In this document: positions 42,283 to 52,748 of the stretch, one piece after another
How positions within the stretch are numbered: the first letter of the stretch is position 1
Layout of the letters: every line of letters begins with the position of its first letter
Assembly (NCBI GenBank): GCA_017450435.1
Contig: JAFSTO010000049.1
Location: 1-64,000, forward strand
Length of the DNA: 64,000 nucleotides
From: Paludibacteraceae bacterium
GTDB lineage: Bacteria > Bacteroidota > Bacteroidia > Bacteroidales > Paludibacteraceae
Direction of reading: 5' to 3'
Position numbers and translations under genes: made by a program
Notes under the pieces: generated by a model
The model's input: the letters and a program-made list of their open reading frames with translations, nothing else
Databases searched by the model: none
What the model was told of the DNA's origin: nothing

Positions 42283-43003
42283 GGGTCCTGTCATATCCGT
42301 CATCGTGCCGGTCTATAATGCCTCTGCCTATCTTGAGCATTGTCTCGATAGCATAGTCAGTCAGACCTATACTCGTCTTCAGATTATAGTAATAGACGAC
42401 AGTTCAACCGACCGCTCGGCCTCCATCATCGCCCGTTATGCAGCACGCGACAGTCGTATTACCGTCCTCTCGCAGCCACATTCCGGACAAGCAGCGGCAC
42501 GTAACCTCGGATTAGCTCACAGCAACGGAGAGATGACGGTGTTTGTTGATGCTGACGACTATATAACCACCAACTACCTGAGTGACCTATACTCACAGTT
42601 AGGAGAGAACGATATTGTGCAAGGCGGCTACACCAAAGTAACACCTCAAGGAAAAGAGCTATATCGACACATTCCGAAAAACAAACATCAGTTTGTGTCT
42701 GCTTGGGGACGACTATACAAAACAAACATTATCAACGGGCTGTCGTTCCCCCAAGGACTATACTATGAAGATGTGCTTTTTTCCATTGACGTATGGGAAC
42801 GCCGCCCAAGGATAGTTCTGAGTTCTGATTGCGGATACTGCTACACTCTCAATCCGGCATCCACCACCTCTGTCAGCCACCCTACTGACCGCAAGATACT
42901 ATTTCAACAACTACGCCAACGATTATCAGGAGCCGACATGCATACAAAAGCTATCTTACTATATACGATGATACGCCTTCGTATGCACTTTATGTTTCGA
43001 TAA
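42272..43003 (+). CDS. Family 2 glycosyltransferase
   Basis: A 243-residue GT-A enzyme. ISVIVPVYNASAYLEHCLDSIVSQTY (about 8-33), IDDSSTDRS (about 41-49) and FVDADDYI (about 90-97, with the metal-binding DxD) are standard GT2 motifs. Sequences after 200 are short and basic with no membrane helix, so it is a soluble or peripheral transferase. It likely adds one sugar during surface polysaccharide assembly with the preceding GT4. Confidence 0.92.
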   Translation: MEDKGPVISVIVPVYNASAYLEHCLDSIVSQTYTRLQIIVIDDSSTDRSASIIARYAARDSRITVLSQPHSGQAAARNLGLAHSNGEMTVFVDADDYITTNYLSDLYSQLGENDIVQGGYTKVTPQGKELYRHIPKNKHQFVSAWGRLYKTNIINGLSFPQGLYYEDVLFSIDVWERRPRIVLSSDCGYCYTLNPASTTSVSHPTDRKILFQQLRQRLSGADMHTKAILLYTMIRLRMHFMFR

Positions 43004-43032
43004 ACGAGCCCCCAATACCGAACAAAAGAACA

Positions 43033-46000
43033 GTGAAACGCGAAAAGAAATATAATCACATTGAAGGCGCCATGCGCAAGCCCGGACTGATAGGGTTTGT
43101 GGTGGCGTGTCTGCTTGCGTTCGGTATCTGGAGTCTGCCTCACATGAACAAGGACGAGTTCCCGCAGTTTACTATTCTTCAAGGAGTTGTTGTAGCTGTT
43201 TACCCCGGTGCAACAGCAGAGGAGGTAGAGGCGGAAGTAACCAATAGATTAGAGCCATATCTGTTTACTTTTCCCGAGATAAACAAGCGCAACACCTACT
43301 CTTACAGCCGCAACGGCATTGTATATATCTTTGCAGAGCTACGCACCGATGTTCGCGACAGAGACGAGGCATGGAGCAAGATTCGTCACGGACTGAATCT
43401 CTTCCGTCAGACATCGTTACCGGCAGGAGTGGCAGCCGTTACCGTTATTGATGACTTTGGCAATACCTCGTCGCTCTTATTGGCAGTAGAAAGCGATGGT
43501 CGTCCGCCTCGCGAGTTAGAGCATTATGCCCGGCAGTTGAGTGCCCGTCTGAGAACCATTCCCGAAACAGGAAATATCAAACTAAGCGGCATACAGCAGG
43601 AAGAGATAGCACTCATCATCTCCACCGAGCGTCTTGCAGCCTATCGTATTCCTCCGGCAGCTCTGCAAGCCGGTCTGGCTCTGCAGGGAATACGTACCAC
43701 CAATGCCGAGACAGAGAAGGACGGAAGACACACATTGGTACACGTGTCAGCACCGTACCGCACAGAGTATGAACTCGGGAACCAGATTATATACACCGAC
43801 CCCGTAAGCGGTAGCATCGTGCGACTATCAGATATAGCACAGATAGAACGACGCTATAAGGAACCTAAACAATATGTGAGGTATTATGCCAACAGCACCA
43901 CAACATCATTAGACGAGAGCGAACAACACAACTCAAACATCAAAGCGGCAAATGGTCTTCCCTGCGTGATAATGTCGGTAGAAATGTATCCCGGCAACAA
44001 CATCGTCGCTTATGGAAAAGAGGTTGACCGCATTATCAGTGAGACGCAGACTGAGTTACCGCCCGATGTACATTTCCACCGAATAACCGACCAGCCGCAC
44101 GTTGTTGATAGCAGCGTACGCTCGTTCCTTCGCGACCTGCTGTTCTCCATTCTTGTGGTTATTCTTGTGATGCTTGTTCTCTTCCCTCTTAAGACCGCTC
44201 TCGTCTCCTCAACAGGCGTGCCGGTTTGTATCGCAATAGCAATAGGACTGATGTATCTTTTCGGAATAGAACTGAACACAGTTACCCTTGCTGCACTGAT
44301 AGTTGTGTTGGGAATGATTGTAGATGACTCGGTAATTGTAATAGACGGCTACACGGACCTGTTATCTCAAGGTCACAGTCGCTGGTATAGCGCTATTGTG
44401 AGTACAACGGCTTTATTCATTCCGATGACGCTTGCCACATGCTCCATCTCCGGCATGTTCTTCCCAATGACTCATATCATCACCGGCCCGCTCGGCGAAT
44501 TTGTACAATTATTTCCATGGGCGGTATTCTTCGCATTAACTGCCTCTATCTTCTATGCTACATGGGTCATTCCGTCGCTTGCTACAAAGTATATCCGCAA
44601 CCTGCGCACAGAGGACGCCGGTTGGTTTGAACGCCAGCAAGGTAAGTTCTTCACTCGCTTGCAGTCGCTATATCAGCGTGTGCTATCTGTATGTTTTCAT
44701 CACCCTTGGCTGACGCTTAGTGCGGGTATATTATCAGTTGCTATCGGAATCTTGCTATTCACCCGTCTTAATGTACAAATGATGCCCAAGGCCGAGCGCG
44801 AATGCTTTGCCGTGGAGATACACCTCTCCTCCGGCAGCAGTCTGTCGGCAACAGGCTTGATAGCAGACTCACTTGCCCGCGTGCTCTCCTCCGATGAGCG
44901 TGTACTTAGCGTCACCTCGTTTGTCGGTTGTGCGTCACCGCGTTTCCACGCAACCTACTCACCACAGATGCCGCGTCCTGAGTATGCGCAGTTTGTGGTG
45001 ACGACCCGTTCACAACAAGCGACAGCCGAGTTGCTCAAACAATACACCCCACTCTACCAAGATGCCTTTCCCAACGCATATATACGCTTTAAGCAGATGG
45101 ATTATCAGGCAGTTAAAAACCCGTTAGAGATTCGTCTTGAGAGTGATGACCTCCATCAGTTGCGCCCTTACGCCGATTCTATCAAGCAGTATATGTCGCA
45201 GCTACCGGCACTGCAGTGGATACATTCGGACTACGATGAGGTCACAGCCGGCACTCAGGTTACTCTGCGTGGCGAAGAATCCGGCAGACTGGGAGTGACG
45301 GAAGCCGCATTATCGCTATACCTCAACCAATGTCTCAGCGGACAAAAAGTGACCTCAATATGGGAAGATGATTATGAAGTTCCGGTCATGCTTTACAACA
45401 GCGCGACTCAGAGTTCAGCCGAGCTCGGCTCACTACCTATACCTATTGCCGGCGGCAGTACGTGGGTTCCACTGAGCGAAGTAGCGGACATCGTTCCTAC
45501 TTGGTCACCGGCTTCAATCACTCACTACAACGGCAATAGAGGTATAACTATAGGAGCAGACATTAGCGGCAAGGCGTCACAGCCCGAACTGCAAAAACAA
45601 TTAGAACAGTATGTAAGCAAACATATCGAGCCGTCACTTCCGGCAGGAACACGCATCAAATACGGCGGTCTGACAGCCATCAACAATGCCGTCATTCCCG
45701 AACTCGCCATGTCGGTAGTCGCTGCTTTGTTAGTGATGTTCGTCTTGCTCATCTACCATTTCGGCAAGATTCGCGTAGCCGTCCTCGCCCTCACCCAATC
45801 CCTGCTTTGCATCTTCGGAGCATGCCTTGGCTTATGGCTGTTTGACCTTGACTTCTCCATCACTGCGCTTCTTGGACTGGTCTCGCTGATAGGCATCATA
45901 GTTCGAAACGCCATAATCATGTACGAATATGCAGAGTCACTTCGTTACGAGGAACACAAGTCGCTTCGTGAGGCATCCTATCAAGCCGGTTTGAGACGAA

Positions 46001-46170
46001 TGCGGCCTATCTTCCTAACCTCTGCCACCACAGCGCTCGGCGTCACGCCTATGATAATTGCCCACACCTCACTATGGATGCCAATGGGAGTTGTTATATG
46101 TTTCGGTACGTTGTTCACCCTTCCGCTTGTTGTAACAATGTTGCCGGTTGCTTATTGGAAAACGATGTAA
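43033..46170 (+). CDS. RND-family efflux transporter (AcrB-like inner-membrane subunit)
   Basis: A 1045-residue proton-driven inner-membrane pump. It has the 12-helix RND plan with two large periplasmic loops. GMIVDDSVIVIDG (about 426-438) holds the paired aspartates of the proton relay in TM4, and the second half ends with GLVSLIGIIVRNAIIMYEY. The substrate class (drug, metal or lipid) cannot be told; the VDD form points to the hydrophobe/amphiphile type. The start is GTG at 43033. The adaptor gene follows 14 bp downstream. No outer-membrane channel gene is present, so a TolC-like partner must be encoded elsewhere. Confidence 0.93.
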   Translation: MKREKKYNHIEGAMRKPGLIGFVVACLLAFGIWSLPHMNKDEFPQFTILQGVVVAVYPGATAEEVEAEVTNRLEPYLFTFPEINKRNTYSYSRNGIVYIFAELRTDVRDRDEAWSKIRHGLNLFRQTSLPAGVAAVTVIDDFGNTSSLLLAVESDGRPPRELEHYARQLSARLRTIPETGNIKLSGIQQEEIALIISTERLAAYRIPPAALQAGLALQGIRTTNAETEKDGRHTLVHVSAPYRTEYELGNQIIYTDPVSGSIVRLSDIAQIERRYKEPKQYVRYYANSTTTSLDESEQHNSNIKAANGLPCVIMSVEMYPGNNIVAYGKEVDRIISETQTELPPDVHFHRITDQPHVVDSSVRSFLRDLLFSILVVILVMLVLFPLKTALVSSTGVPVCIAIAIGLMYLFGIELNTVTLAALIVVLGMIVDDSVIVIDGYTDLLSQGHSRWYSAIVSTTALFIPMTLATCSISGMFFPMTHIITGPLGEFVQLFPWAVFFALTASIFYATWVIPSLATKYIRNLRTEDAGWFERQQGKFFTRLQSLYQRVLSVCFHHPWLTLSAGILSVAIGILLFTRLNVQMMPKAERECFAVEIHLSSGSSLSATGLIADSLARVLSSDERVLSVTSFVGCASPRFHATYSPQMPRPEYAQFVVTTRSQQATAELLKQYTPLYQDAFPNAYIRFKQMDYQAVKNPLEIRLESDDLHQLRPYADSIKQYMSQLPALQWIHSDYDEVTAGTQVTLRGEESGRLGVTEAALSLYLNQCLSGQKVTSIWEDDYEVPVMLYNSATQSSAELGSLPIPIAGGSTWVPLSEVADIVPTWSPASITHYNGNRGITIGADISGKASQPELQKQLEQYVSKHIEPSLPAGTRIKYGGLTAINNAVIPELAMSVVAALLVMFVLLIYHFGKIRVAVLALTQSLLCIFGACLGLWLFDLDFSITALLGLVSLIGIIVRNAIIMYEYAESLRYEEHKSLREASYQAGLRRMRPIFLTSATTALGVTPMIIAHTSLWMPMGVVICFGTLFTLPLVVTMLPVAYWKTM

Positions 46171-46184
46171 AAGATACAGATGTT

Positions 46185-47246
46185 ATGAAACAAACGACTA
46201 TATATATCACTGCCATACTTAGTGTTCTTCTCACCGGCTGTTCATCACGTAACGGTCAATCAGCAGAAAGCCGTGCTCCGCTGTTGGTCAATACTCTCAT
46301 CATCACATACGATAGCATTTCAGAGCGTCACCAATATAGCGGTGAGGTACGTTCGTCTGCCAATATTGACCTTCATCATCCTCTTGGTGGCGAGGTAGTG
46401 TCTCTTCACGTCAAGTCAGGTGATGTTGTTCGCAAAGGTCAGTTGCTTGCAGTAATTGACAGTACTCGCGCTCACGCTCTTCATGAGAGTGCAGTTGCTC
46501 AGCTACGTCAAGCGGAAGACGCATATCAGCGCGTTGGCGGCGTACACGAAAAAGGGGTGGTGGCAGACGTTAAGTGGGTGGATATACAAACGCAACTTGC
46601 ACAAGCCAGACAAAGCGAACGAGCAACACTGAAGACGCTCACCGACTGCCGTATCACTGCTCCCTATGACGGTACGATAGCCTCACTTAATGTGCATGTA
46701 GGACAACATGTTCTTCCCGGGCAGTCACTACTGACACTAACTGACACACACAATATGGAGATAGTATTCTCTGTACCTGAGCAAGACATGCCGGATATTG
46801 ATGCCGGAGAACAGATAGAGGTGAATGTGCCTGCCGCAAACTACACATCACGCGCCAACGTAATGCCTAAGACTGTTGTCAGCAATCCTCTTACTCACAC
46901 CTACCTGCTACGAGCCACACTTGTTCATCCGTCACCTCAACCGGGTCAGTCGAAGTCTCCGCGTCTCTTGCCCGGTATGCTTGGCACAGTGCGGCTGTAT
47001 GACACTACTCAGCCGTTACTCAGCATTAACGGCGAGTGCGTACACACCACTACCGACGGACCTGCTGTTTGGATTGTACAAGACGGCAAAGCGCACAGAC
47101 AAAACATTTCCACCGGAGGCTTCAGCAGCAAAGGAGTGATAGTAACCGGCGGACTGACCGAAGGAGATACACTTATCACACAGGGCTACCAAAAACTTTA
47201 TGAGGGGGCTGAAGTCGCAGTGAGAAGTGAGACCGCTACACAGTGA
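46185..47246 (+). CDS. RND periplasmic adaptor (membrane-fusion) lipoprotein
   Basis: A 353-residue adaptor linking the pump to an outer-membrane channel. The signal peptide ends LLTGC (Cys near 18). A barrel-sandwich/lipoyl half (HHPLGGEVVSLHVKSGDVVRKGQ, about 59-86), a helical hairpin (about 95-145) and the second lipoyl half (ITAPYDGTIASLNVHVGQHV) follow, then beta-barrel and membrane-proximal domains. A longer in-frame reading from 46074 overlaps the pump and is not used; the ATG at 46185 fits the signal peptide. In most such operons the adaptor precedes the pump; here it follows. Confidence 0.9.
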   Translation: MKQTTIYITAILSVLLTGCSSRNGQSAESRAPLLVNTLIITYDSISERHQYSGEVRSSANIDLHHPLGGEVVSLHVKSGDVVRKGQLLAVIDSTRAHALHESAVAQLRQAEDAYQRVGGVHEKGVVADVKWVDIQTQLAQARQSERATLKTLTDCRITAPYDGTIASLNVHVGQHVLPGQSLLTLTDTHNMEIVFSVPEQDMPDIDAGEQIEVNVPAANYTSRANVMPKTVVSNPLTHTYLLRATLVHPSPQPGQSKSPRLLPGMLGTVRLYDTTQPLLSINGECVHTTTDGPAVWIVQDGKAHRQNISTGGFSSKGVIVTGGLTEGDTLITQGYQKLYEGAEVAVRSETATQ

Positions 47247-47280
47247 CAAGTGAAACCGACAAAGTGAGCGACGCTCTAAA

Positions 47281-47335
47281 AAAGCGTCTGACACCCCACT
47301 CACGTTGTTCGCGGAGACACCGTATCTCTACCAAA
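47281..47335. repeat. Dispersed intergenic repeat, copy 6 (reverse orientation)
   Basis: AGCGTCTGACACCCCACTCA, then CGTTGTTCGCGGAGACACC and GTATCTCTACC. It is the reverse complement of the GTAGAGACACGGTGTCTCCG and GAACAACGTGAGTGGGG blocks. Confidence 0.75.
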
Positions 47336-47395
47336 ATCGGATAGCACGATATACACCACTAACAACATAATAAACCCTTTTAAACATTATCAACC

Positions 47396-48829
47396 ATGTT
47401 TACACAACAAGATCAAGAGCAACTTGCCTCACGCGGCATCAGTTTGCAACAAGCAGAAGAGCAACTCCGTTGCTTCAAGACGGGCTTTCCAGCCCTTGAC
47501 ATCACCTCTGCAGCTTCAATCGGCAAAGGTATCATGCTCCCGAAAGCAGAAGAAGAGGAGCATTACATCAACGCATGGAAAGAATACCTCGGTGAGAACC
47601 ACGATATTCTGAAGTTCGTTCCTGCAAGCGGTGCCGCCAGTCGTATGTTCAAGAATCTCTTTGAATACTTGGACAACGGCGAAGAGACTGCTTTTATACA
47701 GAAGTTCCTCGGTGAGTTGCCACATTTCGCCTTCTACGACGAGTTGCACCGCCGCGCGGGATCTGACGATGGTAAGGTTATTGTTCGCACCTTGCTTGAA
47801 GACATGTCATACGGCAAACTGCCGAAAGGTCTGCTACTCTTCCACAGCTATGCAGACGGCGCGCGCACTCCTGCATTAGAGCACATGGTGGAAGGAGCGT
47901 TATATGCACAGAATGCCAAACACGACGTGAACCTGCATTTCACCGTGTCACACGAGCATCTGGAACTCTTCAAGAAACACATCAGCGAACATGTGGCAGC
48001 CTATGAACAACGTTACGGCGTACACTATAACATCTCTTTCTCCGAGCAGAAACCGTCAACCGACACCCTTGCAGCCAATCCTGACGGAACGCCCTTCCGC
48101 ACATCAGACGGCAAACTGCTTTTCCGTCCCGGCGGACATGGTGCGCTGATAGAGAACCTCGGTGAGCAGAACGCTGATATCGTGTTCGTTAAGAACATCG
48201 ACAATGTTGTACCGGACCGTTTGAAGGAACCGACAGTTCGTTACAAACAAGTGATAGCCGGCGTGCTTGTCAGTATCCAAAAACAAGTGTTCGCTTATCT
48301 CCGTGAGCTGGAGAACCCGCAGATTTCTGACGCCAAGCTACAGGTTATTCACCGCTTTGTAGAAAAAGAACTGTCAATAGAAATGCCGTCGTTCACTCGC
48401 GAAGAGTTGCAGGCTGTATTAAATCGTCCTATTCGCGTATGCGGCATGGTACGCAATGAAGGTGAGCCCGGAGGTGGACCGTTCCGAGTAAGAGAGGAAA
48501 ACGGCAGAGTTCAGAACCAGATTTTGGAATCATCGCAGATAGCCGACCCGAGCCTCATGCAGTCTGCCACCCACTTCAATCCGGTGGACCTCGTTTGCGC
48601 TATCAAGGACTACAAAGGCAACCGTTTCTGCCTGAAAGACTATGTTGACCCGAAGACAGGATTTATTTCGCAAAAGTCGAAGGATGGCAAAGAGCTGCAG
48701 GCATTAGAGCTGCCCGGACTATGGAACGGAGCAATGGCTAAATGGAACACGCTGTTTGTAGAAGTGCCTATCAGCACCTTCAATCCTGTTAAGACAGTGA
48801 ACGACCTCCTTCGCGAACAACACCAATAA
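47396..48829 (+). CDS. DUF4301 family protein
   Basis: A 477-residue protein matching DUF4301, a family almost confined to Bacteroidota. Recognisable parts are ILKFVPASGAASRMFKNLFEYL (about 71-92, like a nucleotidyltransferase glycine-rich loop), LLLFHSYADGARTPALEHMVEGA (about 145-168), RPGGHGALIENL (about 243-254) and VCGMVRNEGEPGGGPF (about 347-362). The G-rich N-terminal loop and HGA block recall sugar-phosphate nucleotidyltransferases. The reaction is not established. It stands alone between the RND operon and a LexA-like regulator. Confidence 0.88.
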   Translation: MFTQQDQEQLASRGISLQQAEEQLRCFKTGFPALDITSAASIGKGIMLPKAEEEEHYINAWKEYLGENHDILKFVPASGAASRMFKNLFEYLDNGEETAFIQKFLGELPHFAFYDELHRRAGSDDGKVIVRTLLEDMSYGKLPKGLLLFHSYADGARTPALEHMVEGALYAQNAKHDVNLHFTVSHEHLELFKKHISEHVAAYEQRYGVHYNISFSEQKPSTDTLAANPDGTPFRTSDGKLLFRPGGHGALIENLGEQNADIVFVKNIDNVVPDRLKEPTVRYKQVIAGVLVSIQKQVFAYLRELENPQISDAKLQVIHRFVEKELSIEMPSFTREELQAVLNRPIRVCGMVRNEGEPGGGPFRVREENGRVQNQILESSQIADPSLMQSATHFNPVDLVCAIKDYKGNRFCLKDYVDPKTGFISQKSKDGKELQALELPGLWNGAMAKWNTLFVEVPISTFNPVKTVNDLLREQHQ

Positions 48830-48909
48830 ATGATATGGGCATATCTAAAAAATCAGCTTAGCTCACGTTTTTAGGAAACAGCCCGATAAACAATATTTAG
48901 CACTTATAT

Positions 48910-49584
48910 ATGTTGTCTTCACAAGAAGTATTACATCAATTACTTGCCGAGCTGGACATGTCTGTCAAGTCGTTTGCAGACAGTATCGGTTACTCATCTG
49001 CAAAGATTCATGACTTGAAGCGTGGGAAGACTCGCCGCTTCAGTGACGACCTCATTGCGCATATCGTTGCCACCTACCCCGTCATCAGCCGTATATGGCT
49101 GATGACGGGTGAGGGCAATATGTATGGGAAGCCGTCAACGGACATCAATCAACAATCGTCAACCGGCAATCAACAACATCAAAATATGCTGCCTCTCATA
49201 CCGATAGACGCCGTAGCCGGCTATAATGGGATTGACAGCATGGGGGTGCTGATAGAAGACTGCACTTTCTACTCCGTGCCGGAGTTCATAGCCGCCAAGG
49301 CTGAATACATGATCCGCGTGAGCGGCTCAAGTATGTACCCCAAGTACTCCAGCGGCGACATCTTAGCATGCCGGCGTGTTCCCGAAATAACGTTTTTCCA
49401 ATGGGGCAAAGTGTATGTGATTGACTCTAACCAAGGAGCAATGGTTAAACGTTTATTCGAGGTAAAAGAGGACCCGACAGTGGTTCTCTGCAAATCTGAT
49501 AACAACAACTACCCGCCATTCGTATTACCCAAAAAAGAGATACGTTCACTCTCAATAGTGGTGGGAGTGATAAGATTAGAATAA
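48910..49584 (+). CDS. LexA/CI-like regulator with S24 peptidase domain
   Basis: A 224-residue two-domain regulator. The N-terminal helix-turn-helix (about 5-65, VKSFADSIGYSSAKIHDLKRGKT) is followed by a Gln/Ser/Asn-rich linker and an S24 peptidase domain (about 95-224). The nucleophile is in SGSSMYP (Ser near 141) and the general-base lysine in GAMVKRLF (Lys near 180). An Ala-Gly pair (AVAGY, about 103-104) sits at the position where LexA and CI cut themselves, so DNA-damage-triggered self-cleavage is plausible. Target genes are unknown; lon lies 8 bp downstream and may be co-transcribed. Confidence 0.85.
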   Translation: MLSSQEVLHQLLAELDMSVKSFADSIGYSSAKIHDLKRGKTRRFSDDLIAHIVATYPVISRIWLMTGEGNMYGKPSTDINQQSSTGNQQHQNMLPLIPIDAVAGYNGIDSMGVLIEDCTFYSVPEFIAAKAEYMIRVSGSSMYPKYSSGDILACRRVPEITFFQWGKVYVIDSNQGAMVKRLFEVKEDPTVVLCKSDNNNYPPFVLPKKEIRSLSIVVGVIRLE

Positions 49585-49592
49585 CAACTGCT

Positions 49593-51905
49593 ATGAATGA
49601 AGAAATAATATATACCGAGCCCTTGAGCGTGTTGGTACTGCGTGAGAAGGTTCTTTTCCCGTCAGTACCTGTAACAGTAACCATCACTCGACCTGCCGCA
49701 AAGAGCCTTGTGGAAGAAGCATACGGTGCAGGCAAGATGATTGCAGTAGTGTGCCAAAAAGACAAGAAGACTCAGCGTCCGACAGTAGAGGATATCTACC
49801 AAACCGGCGTAGTGGCAGAGATTAAACGCATCATGTCGATGCCGGACAAGAAACAGATGGTAGTACTTGTGGCACATGAACGTATGCGTCTGCTAAATGT
49901 CATCAGCGAGAGTCCGTATATGTTGGCTCACATTGAAGCGCTGCCCGAGTTGCCCTACGATAGTCATGACCACGAGTTGATGAGTATTCTCCGCGCAATG
50001 CGGGAGACTCTTACCTCAATCATCATGCGCTCGGATAACATTCCTGAGGGACTGTTGCATGCCTTTGATGCCATAGACGACCCGGAGCTTGTGATAAACT
50101 TCTGCTGCTCAAGTATTCAGACAGAAAGCTCTGAGATGCAGGCGTTGCTTGAACTAAGCGACATCAAGGAGCGCGGTGCAAAGATGCAACAACTGCTCAG
50201 CAACTTCGACAGTTACCAGCAGGCGCAGAAAGACATCAAGAAGAAGACCGAGGAGGTGGTGACGCAGAACCAGCGCGAGTATTACCTCCACCAGCAGCTT
50301 CGAGCCATTCAGAAAGAGCTTGGTGACACGTCAGCCCAAGAGGTGGATGACCTCAGAAAACGCGGCGAAAAGAAGAACTGGAGTACAGCAGTGGCTGAAC
50401 GCTTTGAGGAAGAGGTAAAAAAACTGGAGCGAATAGGAATGCAGTCGCCGGAATACTCAGGTCAGCTCAACTACCTCGAAGTGATGCTTTCTCTGCCATG
50501 GAACGAGATGAGCACAGATAATACCGACCTGCGCCATGCGGAGCGTGTTCTCAACCGCGACCATTATGGTATAGAGCAGGTGAAGGAGCGTATATTGGAG
50601 TATTTAGCCGCAAACATGCGCGGCAGCATGATACTATGTCTATATGGTCCTCCGGGAGTGGGCAAGACCAGTCTCGGCAAGTCGATAGCATCTGCACTCG
50701 GCAGGAAATACGCACGCATATCGCTTGGCGGTCTGCACGACGAAGCCGAGATACGCGGTCACCGACGCACGTATATTGGAGCCATGCCCGGCAGGATTAT
50801 TGACAGCCTGCGCAAGGTTGGAACATCTAACCCGGTGTTTGTTCTTGACGAGATAGACAAAGTGTATGCCGATTATCACGGCGACCCGACATCTGCGTTG
50901 TTAGAGGTGCTTGACCCTGAGCAGAATAACACATTTCACGATAATTTCCTTGATGTGGATTATGATCTGAGCCATGTGCTTTTCATCGCCACCGCCAACA
51001 CTCTGCAGAGTATTCCTCGCCCTTTGCTTGACCGCATGGAGCTCATCGAGATGAGCGGCTACCTTCAGGAGGAGAAAGAGCAGATTGCCAAACATTACCT
51101 TGTACCAAAGCAGCTTGAGCAGTATGGTTTAAAAAACAACGAGCTTCGCTTCGGTATCCAAAGTCTTCGCACTCTGATTGACGATTACACTCGCGAGTCA
51201 GGAGTACGTGAACTGGAGCGGCAGATAGCTGCCGTCATTCGCAAGATTGTGAAGAGACGCGCATTAGGCGAAGAGTACCCCGGCCAACTGCGGCCCGATG
51301 ACATACACAGTTTGTTAGGCAAGCCCCGTTTCAGCCGAGACAGGTATGAGGGCAATGACTATCCGGGCGTAGTGACAGGCCTGGCGTGGACGCAAGTTGG
51401 CGGTGAGATACTGTTTATCGAAACCTCACTATCTCCAGCCAAACAGCCCTCTCTGACCTTGACAGGCAACCTTGGTGATGTAATGAAAGAGTCGGCTACT
51501 ATTGCGCTGAGTTACGCACGTGCACACGCAGATGACTTCGGACTGAAAGTGGCGGATTTTGACAAGAAAGCCGTACACATACATGTTCCCGAAGGCGCTA
51601 TACCCAAAGACGGACCATCAGCAGGCATAACGATGACTACCGCCATCATTTCAGCTTTCAGCGGCAAGAAAGTGCGTGCTCGACTGGCCATGACAGGAGA
51701 GATGACACTCAGAGGAAAAGTACTACCGGTTGGCGGAATAAAAGAAAAAATCCTTGCCGCCAAACGAGCCGGCATAACCGACATCATTCTGTGCAAGGAA
51801 AACGAAAAAGACATTAACGAGATTCCTGAACGCTACTTGAAGGGGCTTCACTTCCACTACGTCAACGACATTCACGAAGTGATAGCTTTCGCACTGAACA
51901 TCTAA
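49593..51905 (+). CDS. lon: ATP-dependent protease Lon
   Basis: A 770-residue hexameric cytoplasmic protease degrading misfolded and regulatory proteins. The N-terminal substrate-binding domain (about 1-200) leads through a coiled-coil helix to the AAA+ module with [13 protein letters not shown] (Walker A), [10 protein letters not shown] (Walker B) and the sensor region. The C-terminal protease has [11 protein letters not shown] with the catalytic Ser and [14 protein letters not shown] with the catalytic Lys. It lies 8 bp after the LexA-like gene. The N-terminus is slightly shorter than in many Bacteroidales Lon proteins, but all functional motifs are present. Confidence 0.97.
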   Translation: MNEEIIYTEPLSVLVLREKVLFPSVPVTVTITRPAAKSLVEEAYGAGKMIAVVCQKDKKTQRPTVEDIYQTGVVAEIKRIMSMPDKKQMVVLVAHERMRLLNVISESPYMLAHIEALPELPYDSHDHELMSILRAMRETLTSIIMRSDNIPEGLLHAFDAIDDPELVINFCCSSIQTESSEMQALLELSDIKERGAKMQQLLSNFDSYQQAQKDIKKKTEEVVTQNQREYYLHQQLRAIQKELGDTSAQEVDDLRKRGEKKNWSTAVAERFEEEVKKLERIGMQSPEYSGQLNYLEVMLSLPWNEMSTDNTDLRHAERVLNRDHYGIEQVKERILEYLAANMRGSMILCLYGPPGVGKTSLGKSIASALGRKYARISLGGLHDEAEIRGHRRTYIGAMPGRIIDSLRKVGTSNPVFVLDEIDKVYADYHGDPTSALLEVLDPEQNNTFHDNFLDVDYDLSHVLFIATANTLQSIPRPLLDRMELIEMSGYLQEEKEQIAKHYLVPKQLEQYGLKNNELRFGIQSLRTLIDDYTRESGVRELERQIAAVIRKIVKRRALGEEYPGQLRPDDIHSLLGKPRFSRDRYEGNDYPGVVTGLAWTQVGGEILFIETSLSPAKQPSLTLTGNLGDVMKESATIALSYARAHADDFGLKVADFDKKAVHIHVPEGAIPKDGPSAGITMTTAIISAFSGKKVRARLAMTGEMTLRGKVLPVGGIKEKILAAKRAGITDIILCKENEKDINEIPERYLKGLHFHYVNDIHEVIAFALNI

Positions 51906-51919
51906 AATCGACCTACCCT

Positions 51920-52702
51920 ATGACCATCACTCTCATCGGTGCCGGCAACGTAGCCACATCCTTGGCGCCTGCACTAATACAAAAAGGACATACAATAAAA
52001 CAGATTTTCTCTCGTCACCTCAGTACAGCACAGCATCTTGCAGCAACACTCCCCTTGCCCGTGCCGTGTACCGACAGCTATGAGGATATACAAACCGAGT
52101 CCGACTGCTATATCTACTGCCTAACCGACAACGCACTACCCGAAGCAGTAAGACGGCTCAACGAGCTGAAAGGTGAGCATCTGAGTCATGCCATGCACCT
52201 GCACACTGCCGGATCTGTGCCACTATCTGTCTTTCCCTTTACATGGGAGCGAACGGGGATTCTATACCCGTTCAACAGTTTTTCAAGACAAGTGTTGCAA
52301 GACTTTGCCAATGTCACACTACTGATAGAAGCGAACAATGCTGACACGCTTAGTGAGATACGTGTTCTTGCACAGAGTCTGTCTCCAATGGTATATGAGG
52401 CGGACTCTGAGCAACGCGGATACGTTCACCTTGCCGGAAACATAGCCAACTGTTTTACCAATTGTCTTGCTGACATGGCACGCGAACAACTGGAACGCGC
52501 GGGCTTGCCCTTTGAGATTATCCTGCCGGTAATGCATCACACCGTTGACAAACTACACCGTCTCACCCCACGTGAAGCGCAGACAGGACCGGCAGCAAGA
52601 AGAGACACCAACACAATGAACAAACATCTGCAACTGCTCACCTCAGAGAAAGACCGACAGATATACACGCTCTTGACAGAAAAAATAATATCGTACACGT
52701 AA
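51920..52702 (+). CDS. Rossmann-fold protein with DUF2520 domain
   Basis: A 260-residue protein resembling small NADP-dependent dehydrogenases. The N-terminal ITLIGAGNVATSLAPAL (about 3-19) is a dinucleotide-binding glycine loop, with a Rossmann domain to about 120 (YIYCLTDNAL, LHTAGSVPL). The helical DUF2520 domain (about 125-250) contains HLAGNIANCFTNCLADMA and TGPAARRDTNTMNKHL, the latter conserved in the family. The substrate is not known. It lies 14 bp after lon and is probably in the same unit; a repeat hairpin follows in the gap before the convergent DUF354 gene. Confidence 0.87.
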   Translation: MTITLIGAGNVATSLAPALIQKGHTIKQIFSRHLSTAQHLAATLPLPVPCTDSYEDIQTESDCYIYCLTDNALPEAVRRLNELKGEHLSHAMHLHTAGSVPLSVFPFTWERTGILYPFNSFSRQVLQDFANVTLLIEANNADTLSEIRVLAQSLSPMVYEADSEQRGYVHLAGNIANCFTNCLADMAREQLERAGLPFEIILPVMHHTVDKLHRLTPREAQTGPAARRDTNTMNKHLQLLTSEKDRQIYTLLTEKIISYT

Positions 52703-52748
52703 AATGATGTACGATGTTAGATGTAACCGACAACGTGTACCGCAACGT

